NCBI RefSeq assembly: GCF_001813675.1
Contig: NZ_KV813662.1
Coordinates: 159,652-206,211 of the forward strand
From: Streptococcus sp. HMSC078D09
GTDB lineage: Bacteria > Bacillota > Bacilli > Lactobacillales > Streptococcaceae
DNA: 46,560 bases
Direction of reading: 5' to 3'
Position 1 is the first letter of the stretch; each line of letters begins with the position of its first letter. This document shows positions 25,050 to 34,246 of the stretch, piece by piece. A model generated the notes under the pieces. That model worked only from the letters and a program-made list of their open reading frames with translations. It was not told where the DNA came from and did no database searches. Both the position numbers and the translations under genes were made by a program.

Positions 25050-25080
25050 AAAAAAAGGTTGGAAATTTCCAGCCTTTTTC
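25050..25080 (+). terminator. Intrinsic terminator after the lipoprotein gene
   Basis: AAAAAGGTTGGAAA pairs with TTTCCAGCCTTTTT (one wobble), T-run included. Confidence 0.85.
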
Positions 25081-25088
25081 TTATTTTT

Positions 25089-25096
25089 TTCGAATG
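25089..25096 (+). promoter_or_regulatory. Degenerate ComX box upstream of coiA
   Basis: TTCGAATG matches six of eight bases of TACGAATA, follows a T-tract, and ends 22 bases before the coiA ATG, almost the same spacing as at comEA. Confidence 0.5.
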
Positions 25097-25118
25097 ATAT
25101 AGATGAGGAGGTGGGGCT

Positions 25119-26069
25119 ATGTTTATTGCTATGGATAACAATCAAAAGCGGTGGAACTGTATGGAAGAGATCCCAGCTGTGACAGAAGGTCCCTTCTATT
25201 GCTTAGCTTGTCATAGTCCAGTGCGTCTAAAAAATGGCTCGGTTCTACGGGCTCATTTTGCTCATGTAAAATTACAGCATTGTCCCTACCATCACGAAGC
25301 TGAGAGTTTTGAACATCTGGAATTGAAAGCCAGTCTTTATGATTGGGCCTCTAAGGAGTCTCATACAGAAGTAGAAAGTTATTTAGCAGATTTTCAACAA
25401 ATTGCTGATCTTTTGGTAGTAGACAAGAATTTAGCTTTGGAAGTGCAGTGCAGCCCCCTATCTTTAGAACGCTTGAAGGAGAGAAGCGATGCGTATAGAG
25501 CCAACGGTTACCAGGTCTATTGGTTACTTGGTAAAAAGTTGTGGCTCAAGGAAAGACTAACAAAGCTACAGGCTGGCTTTCTTTATTTTAGTCAGAATCG
25601 CGGGTTCCATCTTTGGGAATTGGATTTGACAAAGAAAGAGCTACGTCTGCAATACCTCATCCATGAGGATTTGAGAGGGCGATTGCATTATCAAACAGAA
25701 ATTTTCCCTTTTGGTCAAAGGTCCTTACTAGAAGTTTTACGGATTCCTTATCTTTCGCAACCCATGCAACAAATGGCAGTCGAGCTCGATCGTACATTTT
25801 TAACCTATATACAGCAGCAACTCTTTTATCGTCACCCAAAGTGGCTGAAGCTTCAGGAAGAACTCTATTTACAGGGACACCATCTGATGGAACTGGAGCT
25901 AGATTTCTTTTATCCTCTTTGTCGTCCGATCCTTTCACAGAACTTGCTTCAAATTGAAGAGGATGTAGAAGATTACTACCAGCAGTTTATGACCTATTAT
26001 CAGTCGCAAGGGATCCAACCTGTTCAGATCCTCTATCCCCCACGTTTTTATGCTCAACAGAAAAGCTAA
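25119..26069 (+). CDS. coiA: Competence protein CoiA
   Basis: Late-competence protein that promotes RecA-mediated recombination of incoming DNA in streptococci. Seen: an N-terminal zinc-like C28-x2-C31 pair followed by LRAHFAH (43-49), then a restriction-endonuclease-like core with D97 and E108-V-Q110 in ALEVQCSPLS. The C-terminal part is helical and aromatic-rich. The 316-residue length fits the family. A GAGGAGGTGG ribosome site precedes the ATG. Followed by pepF after 72 bases, the usual streptococcal order. Confidence 0.93.
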   Translation: MFIAMDNNQKRWNCMEEIPAVTEGPFYCLACHSPVRLKNGSVLRAHFAHVKLQHCPYHHEAESFEHLELKASLYDWASKESHTEVESYLADFQQIADLLVVDKNLALEVQCSPLSLERLKERSDAYRANGYQVYWLLGKKLWLKERLTKLQAGFLYFSQNRGFHLWELDLTKKELRLQYLIHEDLRGRLHYQTEIFPFGQRSLLEVLRIPYLSQPMQQMAVELDRTFLTYIQQQLFYRHPKWLKLQEELYLQGHHLMELELDFFYPLCRPILSQNLLQIEEDVEDYYQQFMTYYQSQGIQPVQILYPPRFYAQQKS

Positions 26070-26108
26070 CTTTCTAAGATAGAAATCCTCCCGAAATGTT
26101 CATTTTTA

Positions 26109-26117
26109 TGCTAAAAT
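26109..26117 (+). promoter_or_regulatory. Extended -10 promoter of pepF
   Basis: TGC-TAAAAT (box 26112-26117) in the coiA-pepF gap. It would allow pepF, the methyltransferase gene and perhaps prsA to be transcribed outside competence. Confidence 0.5.
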
Positions 26118-26141
26118 AGTACCATTGGAGGATTAATCGAA

Positions 26142-27944
26142 ATGGTAAAACAACGTAATGAAATTGATGAAAAATACCAATGGGATTTGTCGACAATTTT
26201 TGCGACAGATCAAGCTTGGGAAGAAGAAGCAGCTAGCTTAGCTGCAGATATTAAAGCAGCAAGCCACTATGCTGGTCATTTATTGGATTCAGCGCAAACA
26301 CTTTTGGATACAACCAATGCATATTTGGAATTGAGCCGTCGTTTGGAAAAGGTCTACGTCTATGCTCATATGAAAAATGACCAAGATACACGTGTGGCTA
26401 AATACCAAGAGTACCAATCAAAAGGGATGTCTCTTTATAGCTTGTTGGGTGAAACCTTTGCCTTCTATGAGCCTGAATTCATGGCCATTACGGATGAGCA
26501 GTACAAAGCTTTTGTGAGTGAGGTTCCGGCCTTGGAACAATATGGTCATTATTTTGATCGTTTGCTAGAGAAAAAAGAACATGTCTTGTCTCAAAAAGAA
26601 GAGGAATTACTTGCAGGAGCTGGTGAGATCTTTGCGGCTGGTGGGGAAACCTTTGAAATCTTGGACAATGCAGATATTGTTTTCCCAACTGTGCATGATG
26701 ACAAGGGCGAAGAAGTTCAATTAACCCATGGAAACTATATTTCTTTGGTAGAATCAAAAGATCGTGCCGTTCGTAAAGAAGCTTACGAAGGCCTCTACAA
26801 GGTTTATGAACAGTACCAACATACCTATGCTAAAACCTTGCAAACCAATGTGAAAGTTCACAACTTTAATGCCAAAGTTCGCAAATTCTCATCTGCCCGT
26901 GAAGCGGCCCTTTCTGAAAACTTTGTACCAGAAAGTGTTTATGATAGCTTGGTAGCAGCTGTGAACAAACATTTGCCACTCTTGCAACGTTATGTGCAAT
27001 TGCGTTCAAAAATTCTTGGAATCTCAGACTTGAAGATGTACGATATGTATACGCCATTATCCGATACAGACTACAAGTTTACCTATGAAGAATCGTTGGC
27101 CAAAGCAGAAGAAGTCTTGGCCGTTTTGGGTGAGGACTACCTTTCTCGTGTGAAACGTGCCTTTAGCGAACGGTGGATTGATGTGCATGTCAACCAAGGA
27201 AAACGATCAGGTGCTTATTCAGGTGGTTCTTATGATACCAATGCCTTCATGTTGTTGAACTGGCAAGATACATTGGATAATCTCTTCACCTTGGTGCATG
27301 AAACTGGTCACAGTATGCATTCTAGCTATACCCGTGAAACCCAGCCTTATGTCTATGGGGACTATTCCATCTTCCTTGCCGAAATCGCCTCTACAACCAA
27401 TGAAAATATACTGACCGAACGTCTGTTAGAAGAAGTAGAAGACGATGCAACTCGTTTTGCTATTTTGAATCACTTCTTGGATGGCTTCCGTGGAACCGTC
27501 TTCCGTCAAACTCAGTTTGCCGAATTTGAGCATGCCATTCACAAAGCAGACCAAGAAGGTACGGTATTGACTAGTGAGTTCTTGAACAACCTTTATGCAG
27601 AGCTCAATGAAAAATACTATGGTCTTTCAAAAGATGACAACCCTGAAATCCAGTATGAATGGGCTCGGATTCCTCACTTCTACTATAACTACTATGTTTT
27701 CCAATATTCAACAGGGTTTGCAGCAGCTTCAGCCTTAGCTGAAAAAATTGTTCATGGAACACAAGAAGATCGTGATAAATATATCGACTACTTGAAGGCC
27801 GGAAACTCTGATTATCCACTCAACGTCATCCGTAAAGCAGGTGTGGATATGGAAAAAGAAGACTATTTGGACGCAGCCTTTGCGGTCTTCGAACGTCGGT
27901 TGAATGAATTTGAAGCCCTAGTAGAAAAATTAGGACTCGCATAA
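26142..27944 (+). CDS. pepF: Oligoendopeptidase F (PepF)
   Basis: Cytoplasmic M3B zinc metallopeptidase that cuts oligopeptides of roughly 7-17 residues. The zinc site HETGH is at 386-390, with the second-shell EIASTTNE block (about 412-419) carrying the third ligand. The 600-residue length is typical. A TTGGAGG ribosome site precedes the ATG. Its stop codon is one base before the ATG of the methyltransferase gene, so the two are translationally linked. Confidence 0.96.
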   Translation: MVKQRNEIDEKYQWDLSTIFATDQAWEEEAASLAADIKAASHYAGHLLDSAQTLLDTTNAYLELSRRLEKVYVYAHMKNDQDTRVAKYQEYQSKGMSLYSLLGETFAFYEPEFMAITDEQYKAFVSEVPALEQYGHYFDRLLEKKEHVLSQKEEELLAGAGEIFAAGGETFEILDNADIVFPTVHDDKGEEVQLTHGNYISLVESKDRAVRKEAYEGLYKVYEQYQHTYAKTLQTNVKVHNFNAKVRKFSSAREAALSENFVPESVYDSLVAAVNKHLPLLQRYVQLRSKILGISDLKMYDMYTPLSDTDYKFTYEESLAKAEEVLAVLGEDYLSRVKRAFSERWIDVHVNQGKRSGAYSGGSYDTNAFMLLNWQDTLDNLFTLVHETGHSMHSSYTRETQPYVYGDYSIFLAEIASTTNENILTERLLEEVEDDATRFAILNHFLDGFRGTVFRQTQFAEFEHAIHKADQEGTVLTSEFLNNLYAELNEKYYGLSKDDNPEIQYEWARIPHFYYNYYVFQYSTGFAAASALAEKIVHGTQEDRDKYIDYLKAGNSDYPLNVIRKAGVDMEKEDYLDAAFAVFERRLNEFEALVEKLGLA

Positions 27945-27945
27945 G

Positions 27946-28665
27946 ATGGTAGAGTCTTATAGTAAAAATGCCAACCACAATATGCGCCGGCCAGTGGTTA
28001 AAGACGAGATCGTTGACTTTATGCGCACGCGTCAAAAACCGGTAGTAGGTGCCTTGGAGGAGTTAGAAGCATTTGCCCGCAAGGAAAATATTCCGATTAT
28101 TCCGCATGAAACGGTAGCTTATTTTAGACTACTCCTGCAAGCCCTACAACCAAAGAAAATCCTTGAAATTGGGACGGCAATTGGGTTTTCAGCGCTCTTA
28201 ATGGCTGAAAATGCTCCCGATGCACAAATTACCACTATTGATCGGAATGAAGAGATGATTGGCTTTGCCAAGGAAAATCTGGCTAAATACGATCAAAGAA
28301 AACAAATCACCTTGCTTGAAGGAGATGCAGTAGATGTCTTGCAGGATTTAACAGAGACTTATGACTTTGTCTTTATGGACTCTGCTAAGTCTAAATACAT
28401 CGTCTTTTTGCCACGAATTCTCGAACTCTTAGAGGTTGGGGGAATCGTGGTACTGGATGATATTTTCCAAGGAGGAGATGTTGCCAAGGACATCATGGAA
28501 GTGCGTCGTGGGCAACGAACCATTTACCGGGGGCTTCAAAATCTCTTTCATGCGACTCTCAATCATCCAGATTTGACCGCTAGTTTGGTGCCACTTGGAG
28601 ATGGTATTTTGATGATTCGGAAAAATGCAGAGACGGTAACCTTGCCAGATCCTAGCTCTTTTTAG
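27946..28665 (+). CDS. Class I SAM-dependent O-methyltransferase (TrmR/YrrM-like)
   Basis: A 239-residue methyltransferase of the COMT-like methyltransf_3 family. S-adenosylmethionine-binding motif I is seen at ILEIGTAIGFSAL (about 72-84), the acidic loop as TTIDRNEEM (about 98-106) and the metal/catalytic region as FMDSAKSKY with VVLDDIF (about 144-175). The nearest characterised relative in Firmicutes is TrmR (YrrM), which methylates 5-hydroxyuridine in tRNA; that role is only inferred. It begins one base after pepF and its stop codon lies in the CiaR-like repeat of prsA. Confidence 0.85.
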   Translation: MVESYSKNANHNMRRPVVKDEIVDFMRTRQKPVVGALEELEAFARKENIPIIPHETVAYFRLLLQALQPKKILEIGTAIGFSALLMAENAPDAQITTIDRNEEMIGFAKENLAKYDQRKQITLLEGDAVDVLQDLTETYDFVFMDSAKSKYIVFLPRILELLEVGGIVVLDDIFQGGDVAKDIMEVRRGQRTIYRGLQNLFHATLNHPDLTASLVPLGDGILMIRKNAETVTLPDPSSF

Positions 28666-28677
28666 GTAAATTTAAGG
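28660..28677 (+). promoter_or_regulatory. CiaR-like direct repeat upstream of prsA
   Basis: TTTTAGG (28660-28666) and TTTAAGG (28671-28677) are spaced by 11 bases, like the CiaR site TTTAAG-N5-TTTAAG. In S. pneumoniae ppmA, the prsA homologue, belongs to the CiaR regulon. The first copy has one mismatch. Confidence 0.5.
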
Positions 28678-28693
28678 TATTCTCTCTAATTTG

Positions 28694-28702
28694 TGGTAAA
28701 AT
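28694..28702 (+). promoter_or_regulatory. Extended -10 promoter of prsA
   Basis: TGG-TAAAAT (box 28697-28702), 19 bases downstream of the CiaR-like repeat and 35 bases before the prsA ATG. Confidence 0.55.
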
Positions 28703-28737
28703 AGAATAAGTTTAAAAAGGAACGGAGAATAATTTTC

Positions 28738-29682
28738 ATGAAGAAAAAACTTGTAGCGGGTGCTGTGACCTTGCTATCAGTCGTAACACTAGCAGCGTGT
28801 GCCAATGGCACAAACAAAGATATCGTGACCATGAAAGGGGACACGATCACAGTTTCTGATTTCTATAATGAAATCAAAACCAACCAAGGTGCTCAACAAG
28901 TTCTTTTCCAAATGACCATCAATAAAGTCTTTGAAAAAGAATATGGATCAAAAGTTTCTGATAAAGAAGTCGATAAAGAATTGGCTAAACAAAAGAAACA
29001 ATTAGGTAACCAATTCGATGCATACTTGGCGCAACAAGGCTTGACGGAAGAAACAGCGAAGAAACAAATCCGTAGCAATATGTTGTTGGAATATGCAGTC
29101 AACCAAGCGGCTAAGAAAGATATCAAAGAGTCTGACTACAAGGCGGCTTTTGAATCTTACACACCAGAAGTAACAGCACAAATTATCAAGTTGGATTCAG
29201 AAGACAAAGCAAAAGAAGTGTTGGAAGCAGCTAAAGCGGAAGGTGCAGATTTTGCCCAAATCGCCAAAGACAATTCGACAGATACTGCTACAAAAGACAA
29301 AGGTGGCGAAGTTAAGTTCGATTCAGGAACAGCAGATATCCCATCTCAAGTCAAAGAAGCAGCCTTTAAGTTGGATGAAAACGGTATTTCAGATGTGATC
29401 ACAGTTTCAGCAGGTCAAAACTATTCTGCTAGCTACTATATTGTCAAATTGAATAAGAAGACAGAAAAAGGTTCTGACTGGAAGAAATACGAAAAACGTT
29501 TGAAAGAGATCATTGTTGACGGTCGTAAGCAAGATACTAACTACATCCGTAGTATTATTGCAAAAGCGATGACCAATGCCAATATCAAGGTCAAAGATGA
29601 TGCCTTCAAATCAACATTCAACCAATATTTGCAAAATATCGGTGTTGAAACAAGTGATAGCAGCTCATCATCTAAAAAATAG
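28738..29682 (+). CDS. prsA: Foldase lipoprotein PrsA (PpmA-type)
   Basis: Membrane-anchored extracytoplasmic peptidyl-prolyl isomerase/foldase that helps exported proteins fold. Signal peptide with lipobox LAAC, lipidated C21. A SurA-like N-terminal helical region (about 35-135) is followed by a parvulin domain (about 140-245) and a C-terminal helical part ending in a Ser-rich tail. The 314-residue length matches streptococcal PrsA/PpmA. The ribosome site is AAGGAACGGAG. No strong terminator follows; the next promoter starts at its stop codon. Confidence 0.95.
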   Translation: MKKKLVAGAVTLLSVVTLAACANGTNKDIVTMKGDTITVSDFYNEIKTNQGAQQVLFQMTINKVFEKEYGSKVSDKEVDKELAKQKKQLGNQFDAYLAQQGLTEETAKKQIRSNMLLEYAVNQAAKKDIKESDYKAAFESYTPEVTAQIIKLDSEDKAKEVLEAAKAEGADFAQIAKDNSTDTATKDKGGEVKFDSGTADIPSQVKEAAFKLDENGISDVITVSAGQNYSASYYIVKLNKKTEKGSDWKKYEKRLKEIIVDGRKQDTNYIRSIIAKAMTNANIKVKDDAFKSTFNQYLQNIGVETSDSSSSSKK

Positions 29683-29711
29683 TTGACTGTTCCTTTTGGA
29701 ACTTGTATAAT
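29683..29711 (+). promoter_or_regulatory. Promoter of the alaS T-box unit
   Basis: TTGACT (29683-29688), 17 bases, perfect TATAAT (29706-29711). A short GTTCC/GGAAC inverted repeat lies in the spacer. Confidence 0.8.
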
Positions 29712-29724
29712 GAAATAGTTGAGA

Positions 29725-29890
29725 ATAAATCATTGTTACTCGGAATCAGAGAAGTGGCGGGGGTGCGAGCCATGGAAGAGAAATGATTTTGCTACTCGGC
29801 TGAGACAATTGCATATAAAATGAAGAATGACAAGTTCATTGAATGAAGGTGGTACCGCGGTTTTTCGCCCTTCGTTTAGTGGCTTGTCTT
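29725..29890 (+). ncRNA. T-box leader, alanine type
   Basis: Stem I is closed by ATTGT (29732-29736) and ACAAT (29805-29809), supported by CTCGG/CTGAG inside. The GGTGCGAGCC distal block is near 29762-29771. The specifier is GCT at 29791-29793 (alanine), followed by ACTC. The T-box AAGGTGGTACCGCGG (29846-29860) has T in the variable position, fitting the A discriminator base of tRNA-Ala, and pairs with CGCCCTTC (29866-29873) as antiterminator. A canonical downstream terminator was not found. It precedes a LURP-one gene and alaS. Confidence 0.9.
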
Positions 29891-29935
29891 TTGTTTATGG
29901 GCAGTTGTCTGGAGCTTTTTAAAGGAGATCAAAAG

Positions 29936-30421
29936 ATGCGAACCTATCAAGTGAAACAAAAATTTCGATTGGGTGGCGAGCGGTTCGATATCAAAGATGA
30001 GTTGGGAAATGTTGAGTACCAGGTTGAAGGATCTTTTCTTAAGATTCCCAAGACTTTTACCATCTACGATAAGAATGGACAAGAAGTGAGCCATATCACC
30101 AAAAAAACAATCAGCTTTCTTCCCAAGTTTGTGGTTGAGTTGAAGGATGGGGATTGCTTTTTTATCCATAAAAAGCTGACGCTCTTCAGGGATAAATACG
30201 ATATCGAAGATTTGGGACTTCGGGTACAGGGAAATATCTGGGACCTAGAATTCAAATTGTTTGATGATCGGGATCAAATCGTCGCTGAGATTAGCAAGGA
30301 ACTCTTTCATCTAACCTCTACCTACCAAGTATCGGTGTATGAGGAAGAATACGCTGATTTAGTCATCTCACTTTGTGTCGCCATCGATTATGTCGAAATG
30401 TTAGAAGCTAGCGCAAATTAA
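29936..30421 (+). CDS. LURP-one-related (LOR/YxjI-type) protein
   Basis: A 161-residue protein with the tubby-like beta-barrel pattern of the LURP-one-related family: RTYQVKQKFRLGGERFDIKD at the start, then alternating strands with YQVEGSFLKIPKTF, and a middle DKYDIEDLG. Start at 29936 is chosen for its AAAGGAG ribosome site; a longer frame from 29843 would begin on the T-box sequence itself and must be wrong. Function is unknown; a lipid or membrane role is only suggested for relatives. It lies between an alanine T-box and alaS, 24 bases before the latter. Confidence 0.85.
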   Translation: MRTYQVKQKFRLGGERFDIKDELGNVEYQVEGSFLKIPKTFTIYDKNGQEVSHITKKTISFLPKFVVELKDGDCFFIHKKLTLFRDKYDIEDLGLRVQGNIWDLEFKLFDDRDQIVAEISKELFHLTSTYQVSVYEEEYADLVISLCVAIDYVEMLEASAN

Positions 30422-30445
30422 TCTTAAAAAAATTAGGAGAAAAAT

Positions 30446-33064
30446 ATGAAACAATTATCTAGTGCACAAGTCCGTCAAATGTGGCTTGATTTCTGGGCAA
30501 GCAAAGGCCACTCTGTAGAACCATCTGTTAGCTTGGTTCCAGTAAACGACCCAACGCTTTTGTGGATTAACTCAGGGGTTGCCACTCTTAAAAAATACTT
30601 CGATGGAACCATCAAACCTGAAAACCCACGGATTACTAATGCTCAAAAAGCTATCCGTACCAACGATATCGAAAACGTAGGGAAGACTGCTCGTCACCAT
30701 ACCATGTTTGAAATGTTGGGGAACTTCTCTATCGGAGATTACTTCCGTGATGAAGCCATTACTTGGGCTTATGAGCTTTTGACAAGTCCGGAATGGTTTG
30801 ATTTCCCTAAAGACAAACTTTACATGACCTATTACCCTGACGACAAAGATTCATACAACCGTTGGATCGCTGTTGGTGTAGATCCAAGTCACTTAATCCC
30901 AATCGAAGACAACTTCTGGGAAATCGGTGCGGGACCTTCTGGGCCAGATACAGAAATCTTCTTTGACCGTGGAGAAGCCTTTGACCCTGAAAATATCGGT
31001 CTTCGTCTGCTTGCAGAAGATATCGAAAACGACCGTTACATCGAAATTTGGAACATTGTCTTGTCACAATTTAACGCTGACCCTGCTGTTCCTCGTAGCG
31101 AATACAAGGAATTGCCACACAAGAACATTGATACGGGTGCTGGTTTGGAACGTTTGGTAGCCGTTATCCAAGGGGCGAAGACTAACTTTGAAACAGACCT
31201 CTTCATGCCAATCATCCGTGAAGTAGAAAAGATGTCTGGTAAAACCTATGATCCAGATGGCGATAACATGAGCTTCAAGGTGATAGCTGACCACATCCGT
31301 TCGCTTTCATTTGCGATTGGAGATGGGGCTCTTCCTGGTAATGAAGGACGCGGTTACGTTCTTCGTCGTCTCCTCCGTCGTGCTTCCATGCATGGTCAAA
31401 AATTGGGGATTGAAGGAACCTTCTTGTATAAATTGGTTCCAACCGTTGGGAAGATCATGGAAAGTTACTACCCAGAAGTACTTGAAAAACAAGACTTTAT
31501 CGAAAAAATTATCAAGAGTGAAGAAGAGTCATTTGCTCGTACTTTGAATTCTGGTCAACACTTTGCCCAAACCATCGTTGAAGACTTGAAAGCCAAAGGT
31601 CAAACAGTGATTGCTGGTCAAGATGTCTTTAAACTTTATGATACATACGGATTCCCAGTAGAATTGACAGAAGAAATCGCTGAAGAAGCTGGAATGACAG
31701 TCGATCGTGAAGGTTTTGAAGCAGCTATGAAGGAACAACAAGAACGGGCGCGTGCATCTGCTGTCAAAGGTGGATCCATGGGGATGCAAAATGAAACCCT
31801 TCAAAACATTACAGTTGAAAGTAGCTTCAACTACAATGCTAGTCAATTGCCTTCTAAGTTGGTGGCTATCGTAGCAGATAATGCAGAAGTAGAAGCTGTT
31901 TCAGAAGGAACTGCATCACTGATCTTTGCAGAAACTCCATTCTATGCTGAAATGGGTGGACAAGTTGCGGACCATGGTCAAATCTTGGATGCTGCAGGAA
32001 ACGTCGTAGCGACTGTGACAGACGTTCAAAAAGCACCAAATGGACAACCACTTCATACTGTTGAAGTTCTTGCTCCTCTTGCCTTGAACCAAGAATACAC
32101 TTTGGCGATCGATACCAATCGTCGTCATCGTGTCATGAAGAACCACACTGCAACTCACTTGCTCCATGCGGCTCTTCACAATATCCTTGGTAACCACGCA
32201 ACCCAAGCAGGATCTCTCAATGAAGTAGAATTCCTTCGCTTTGACTTTACCCACTTCCAAGCCGTGACTCCAGAAGAATTGCGTGCTATTGAGCAACAAG
32301 TCAATGAAAAGATTTGGGAAGCGATCGCAGTCGAAACGATTGAAACAGATATCGATACTGCTAAAGAAATGGGAGCTATGGCCCTCTTTGGTGAGAAATA
32401 CGGTAAGGAAGTTCGCGTAGTCACTATCGGGGACTACTCTGTTGAGCTCTGTGGTGGTACCCACGTAGGCAATACTTCTGAAATTGGACTCTTCAAGATT
32501 GTCAAAGAAGAAGGGATCGGATCAGGAACTCGTCGTATCTTGGCAGTGACTGGTAAGGAAGCCTTCGAAGCTTATCGTGAACAAGAAGATGCACTGAAAG
32601 CAGTCGCAGCAACCTTGAAAGCACCTCAACTCAAAGAAGTACCTCACAAGGTTGAAGGACTTCAAGAACAACTCCGTCAATTGCAAAAAGAAAATGCAGA
32701 ATTGAAGGAAAAAGCAGCAGCAGCAGCAGCAGGCGATGTCTTCAAGAATGTTCAAGAAGCAAATGGCCACCGTTACATTGCCAGCCAAGTTTCTGTATCA
32801 GATGCAGGTGCTCTTCGTACCTTTGCCGATAACTGGAAACAAAAAGACTACTCTGATGTGCTTGTTCTTGTCGCAGCCATCGGTGACAAGGTCAATGTCC
32901 TTGTAGCCAGCAAGACAAAAGAGATCCATGCAGGTAATGTGATCAAAGAATTGGCTCCAATCGTCGATGGACGTGGTGGTGGTAAACCAGACATGGCCAT
33001 GGCAGGAGGAAGCAACCAAGCGAAAATCCAAGAATTGTTGGATGCCGTATCAGGTAAATTGTAA
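30446..33064 (+). CDS. alaS: Alanyl-tRNA synthetase (AlaS)
   Basis: Charges tRNA-Ala and edits misloaded Ser and Gly. Class II catalytic core about 1-240, anticodon-independent tRNA-recognition region to about 460, an editing domain with zinc residues HTATH (567-571) and CGGTH (669-673), a coiled coil with an alanine run near 755-760, and a C-terminal DHHA1-like domain ending [12 protein letters not shown]. The 872-residue length is standard. A TTAGGAG ribosome site precedes the ATG. Expression should depend on uncharged tRNA-Ala through the upstream T-box. Confidence 0.97.
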   Translation: MKQLSSAQVRQMWLDFWASKGHSVEPSVSLVPVNDPTLLWINSGVATLKKYFDGTIKPENPRITNAQKAIRTNDIENVGKTARHHTMFEMLGNFSIGDYFRDEAITWAYELLTSPEWFDFPKDKLYMTYYPDDKDSYNRWIAVGVDPSHLIPIEDNFWEIGAGPSGPDTEIFFDRGEAFDPENIGLRLLAEDIENDRYIEIWNIVLSQFNADPAVPRSEYKELPHKNIDTGAGLERLVAVIQGAKTNFETDLFMPIIREVEKMSGKTYDPDGDNMSFKVIADHIRSLSFAIGDGALPGNEGRGYVLRRLLRRASMHGQKLGIEGTFLYKLVPTVGKIMESYYPEVLEKQDFIEKIIKSEEESFARTLNSGQHFAQTIVEDLKAKGQTVIAGQDVFKLYDTYGFPVELTEEIAEEAGMTVDREGFEAAMKEQQERARASAVKGGSMGMQNETLQNITVESSFNYNASQLPSKLVAIVADNAEVEAVSEGTASLIFAETPFYAEMGGQVADHGQILDAAGNVVATVTDVQKAPNGQPLHTVEVLAPLALNQEYTLAIDTNRRHRVMKNHTATHLLHAALHNILGNHATQAGSLNEVEFLRFDFTHFQAVTPEELRAIEQQVNEKIWEAIAVETIETDIDTAKEMGAMALFGEKYGKEVRVVTIGDYSVELCGGTHVGNTSEIGLFKIVKEEGIGSGTRRILAVTGKEAFEAYREQEDALKAVAATLKAPQLKEVPHKVEGLQEQLRQLQKENAELKEKAAAAAAGDVFKNVQEANGHRYIASQVSVSDAGALRTFADNWKQKDYSDVLVLVAAIGDKVNVLVASKTKEIHAGNVIKELAPIVDGRGGGKPDMAMAGGSNQAKIQELLDAVSGKL

Positions 33065-33070
33065 TAATGG

Positions 33071-33103
33071 AGAGGTTGGATCTTTGTCCAACCTCTTTTT
33101 TTA
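33071..33103 (+). terminator. Intrinsic terminator after alaS
   Basis: AGAGGTTGGA pairs with TCCAACCTCT, followed by T7. Confidence 0.9.
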
Positions 33104-33139
33104 AAAAAGAAGCAGATCCAATTAGAAAAAAATTGTGGC

Positions 33140-33172
33140 AAAAAAACCTTTCCGTCTGGAAAGGTTTTTCTT
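33140..33172. terminator. Bidirectional terminator between alaS and nrdF
   Basis: AAAACCTTTCC and GGAAAGGTTTT pair around GTCT, with T-runs on both strands. Serves mainly the leftward nrdF gene. Confidence 0.88.
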
Positions 33173-33173
33173 C

Positions 33174-34133
33174 TTATAGTCCGTAATTGTAATCGTCATC
33201 CTGCATGGCTTCTACTTCACCGAGAAGGTAACCATTTCCGACTTGAGAGAAGAAGTCGTGGTTAGATGTACCGGTTGAGATTCCGTTCATAACGATTGGG
33301 TTGACGTCATCCGCTGAGTCTGGGAAGAGTGGATCTTGTCCCAAGTTCATGAGGGCTTTATTAGCATTGTAGCGAAGGAAGGTCTTGACTTCCTCTGTCC
33401 AGCCCACACCGTCATAGAGGCTCTCTGTATAGCCTTCTTCATTTTCATAGAGGGTATAGAGCAGGTCATACATCCATTCTTTGAGTTTTTCTTGTTCTTC
33501 TTCTGGTAATTCGTTAAATCCAAGTTGGAACTTGTAGCCGATATAGGTTCCGTGAACTGATTCGTCCCGAATGATCAACTTGATGATCTCAGCTACGTTG
33601 GCCAATTTGTTGTTTCCAAGATAGTAGAGAGGTGTGAAGAAACCAGAGTAGAAGAGGAAGGTCTCAAGAAAAACGCTGGCGACTTTCTTTTCAAGGGGAG
33701 TCCCATTGAGATAGATTTCGTTGATGATTTCTGCCTTCCTTTGAAGGAAAGGATTGGTGTTGGTCCATTCGAAAATCTCTTCGATTTCTGACTTGGTATT
33801 CAAAGTAGAAAAGATAGAAGAGTATGACTTAGCATGGACAGATTCCATAAATTGGATGTTGTTAAAGACAGCTTCTTCATGGGGAGTACGAATATCCGCA
33901 CGAAGGGCTTGAACACCTGTTTCAGATTGCATGGTATCTAGAAGAGTTAATCCCCCAAAGACTTTACCAACTAGGTCTTTTTCTTTATTAGATAACTTTC
34001 TCCAGTCATCCAAGTCGTTTGACAAAGGGATACGTGTATCCAACCAGAATTGCTCTGTCAGTTTTTCCCAGGTCGATTTATCGATGACATCTTCGATCGC
34101 ATTCCAGTTAATGGCTTTGTAGTATGTTTCCAT
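33174..34133 (-). CDS. nrdF: Class Ib ribonucleotide reductase, beta subunit (NrdF)
   Basis: Provides the dimanganese or diiron tyrosyl radical for aerobic reduction of ribonucleotides by NrdE. Ligand positions D66 (LLDT), E97 and H100 (FMESVHAKSY) and the later RDESVHGTYIG pair are present, with the radical tyrosine probably Y104 in HAKSYSSIF; it is therefore not the VPK-type metal-free variant. ATG at 34133 (319 residues) is chosen because GAAAG lies eight bases upstream; ATG at 34139 and GTG at 34142 are alternatives. Separated from nrdE by a hairpin and a promoter of its own. Confidence 0.93.
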   Translation of the reverse strand: METYYKAINWNAIEDVIDKSTWEKLTEQFWLDTRIPLSNDLDDWRKLSNKEKDLVGKVFGGLTLLDTMQSETGVQALRADIRTPHEEAVFNNIQFMESVHAKSYSSIFSTLNTKSEIEEIFEWTNTNPFLQRKAEIINEIYLNGTPLEKKVASVFLETFLFYSGFFTPLYYLGNNKLANVAEIIKLIIRDESVHGTYIGYKFQLGFNELPEEEQEKLKEWMYDLLYTLYENEEGYTESLYDGVGWTEEVKTFLRYNANKALMNLGQDPLFPDSADDVNPIVMNGISTGTSNHDFFSQVGNGYLLGEVEAMQDDDYNYGL

Positions 34134-34170
34134 TTGCATCACTTTCTTTTTCTATTCATTCAATCGTTAC

Positions 34171-34195
34171 TATTCTACCATAAATTGATAGAATA
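34171..34195 (-). promoter_or_regulatory. nrdF promoter inside an inverted repeat
   Basis: TATTCTA (34171-34177) and TAGAATA (34189-34195) are perfect seven-base arms 11 bases apart. Read leftward, TGG-TAGAAT (box 34172-34177) is an extended -10 box for nrdF. Confidence 0.55.
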
Positions 34196-34200
34196 CCGCA

Positions 34201-34224
34201 CAAAAAGTCGGCGAACCGACTTTT
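34201..34224 (-). terminator. Intrinsic terminator between nrdE and nrdF
   Basis: Read leftward, AAAAGTCGG-TTCG-CCGACTTTTT: nine-base perfect stem, stable UUCG tetraloop and T5. Confidence 0.82.
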
Positions 34225-34246
34225 GATAGCTATCTAGGATAGCGGA

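Noticed and set aside
29843..29935. Upstream extension of the LURP-one reading frame
   Set aside because: It begins on the T-box sequence and antiterminator; the ATG at 29936 has a good ribosome site and matches the family start.
32711..32732. Run of alanine codons in alaS as a microsatellite
   Set aside because: GCAGCAGCA-type codons in the normal coiled-coil linker of AlaS; in frame and expected for the family.
33887..33894. TACGAATA on the plus strand within nrdF
   Set aside because: Inside a conserved coding region on the opposite strand, without a T-tract or a following gene.
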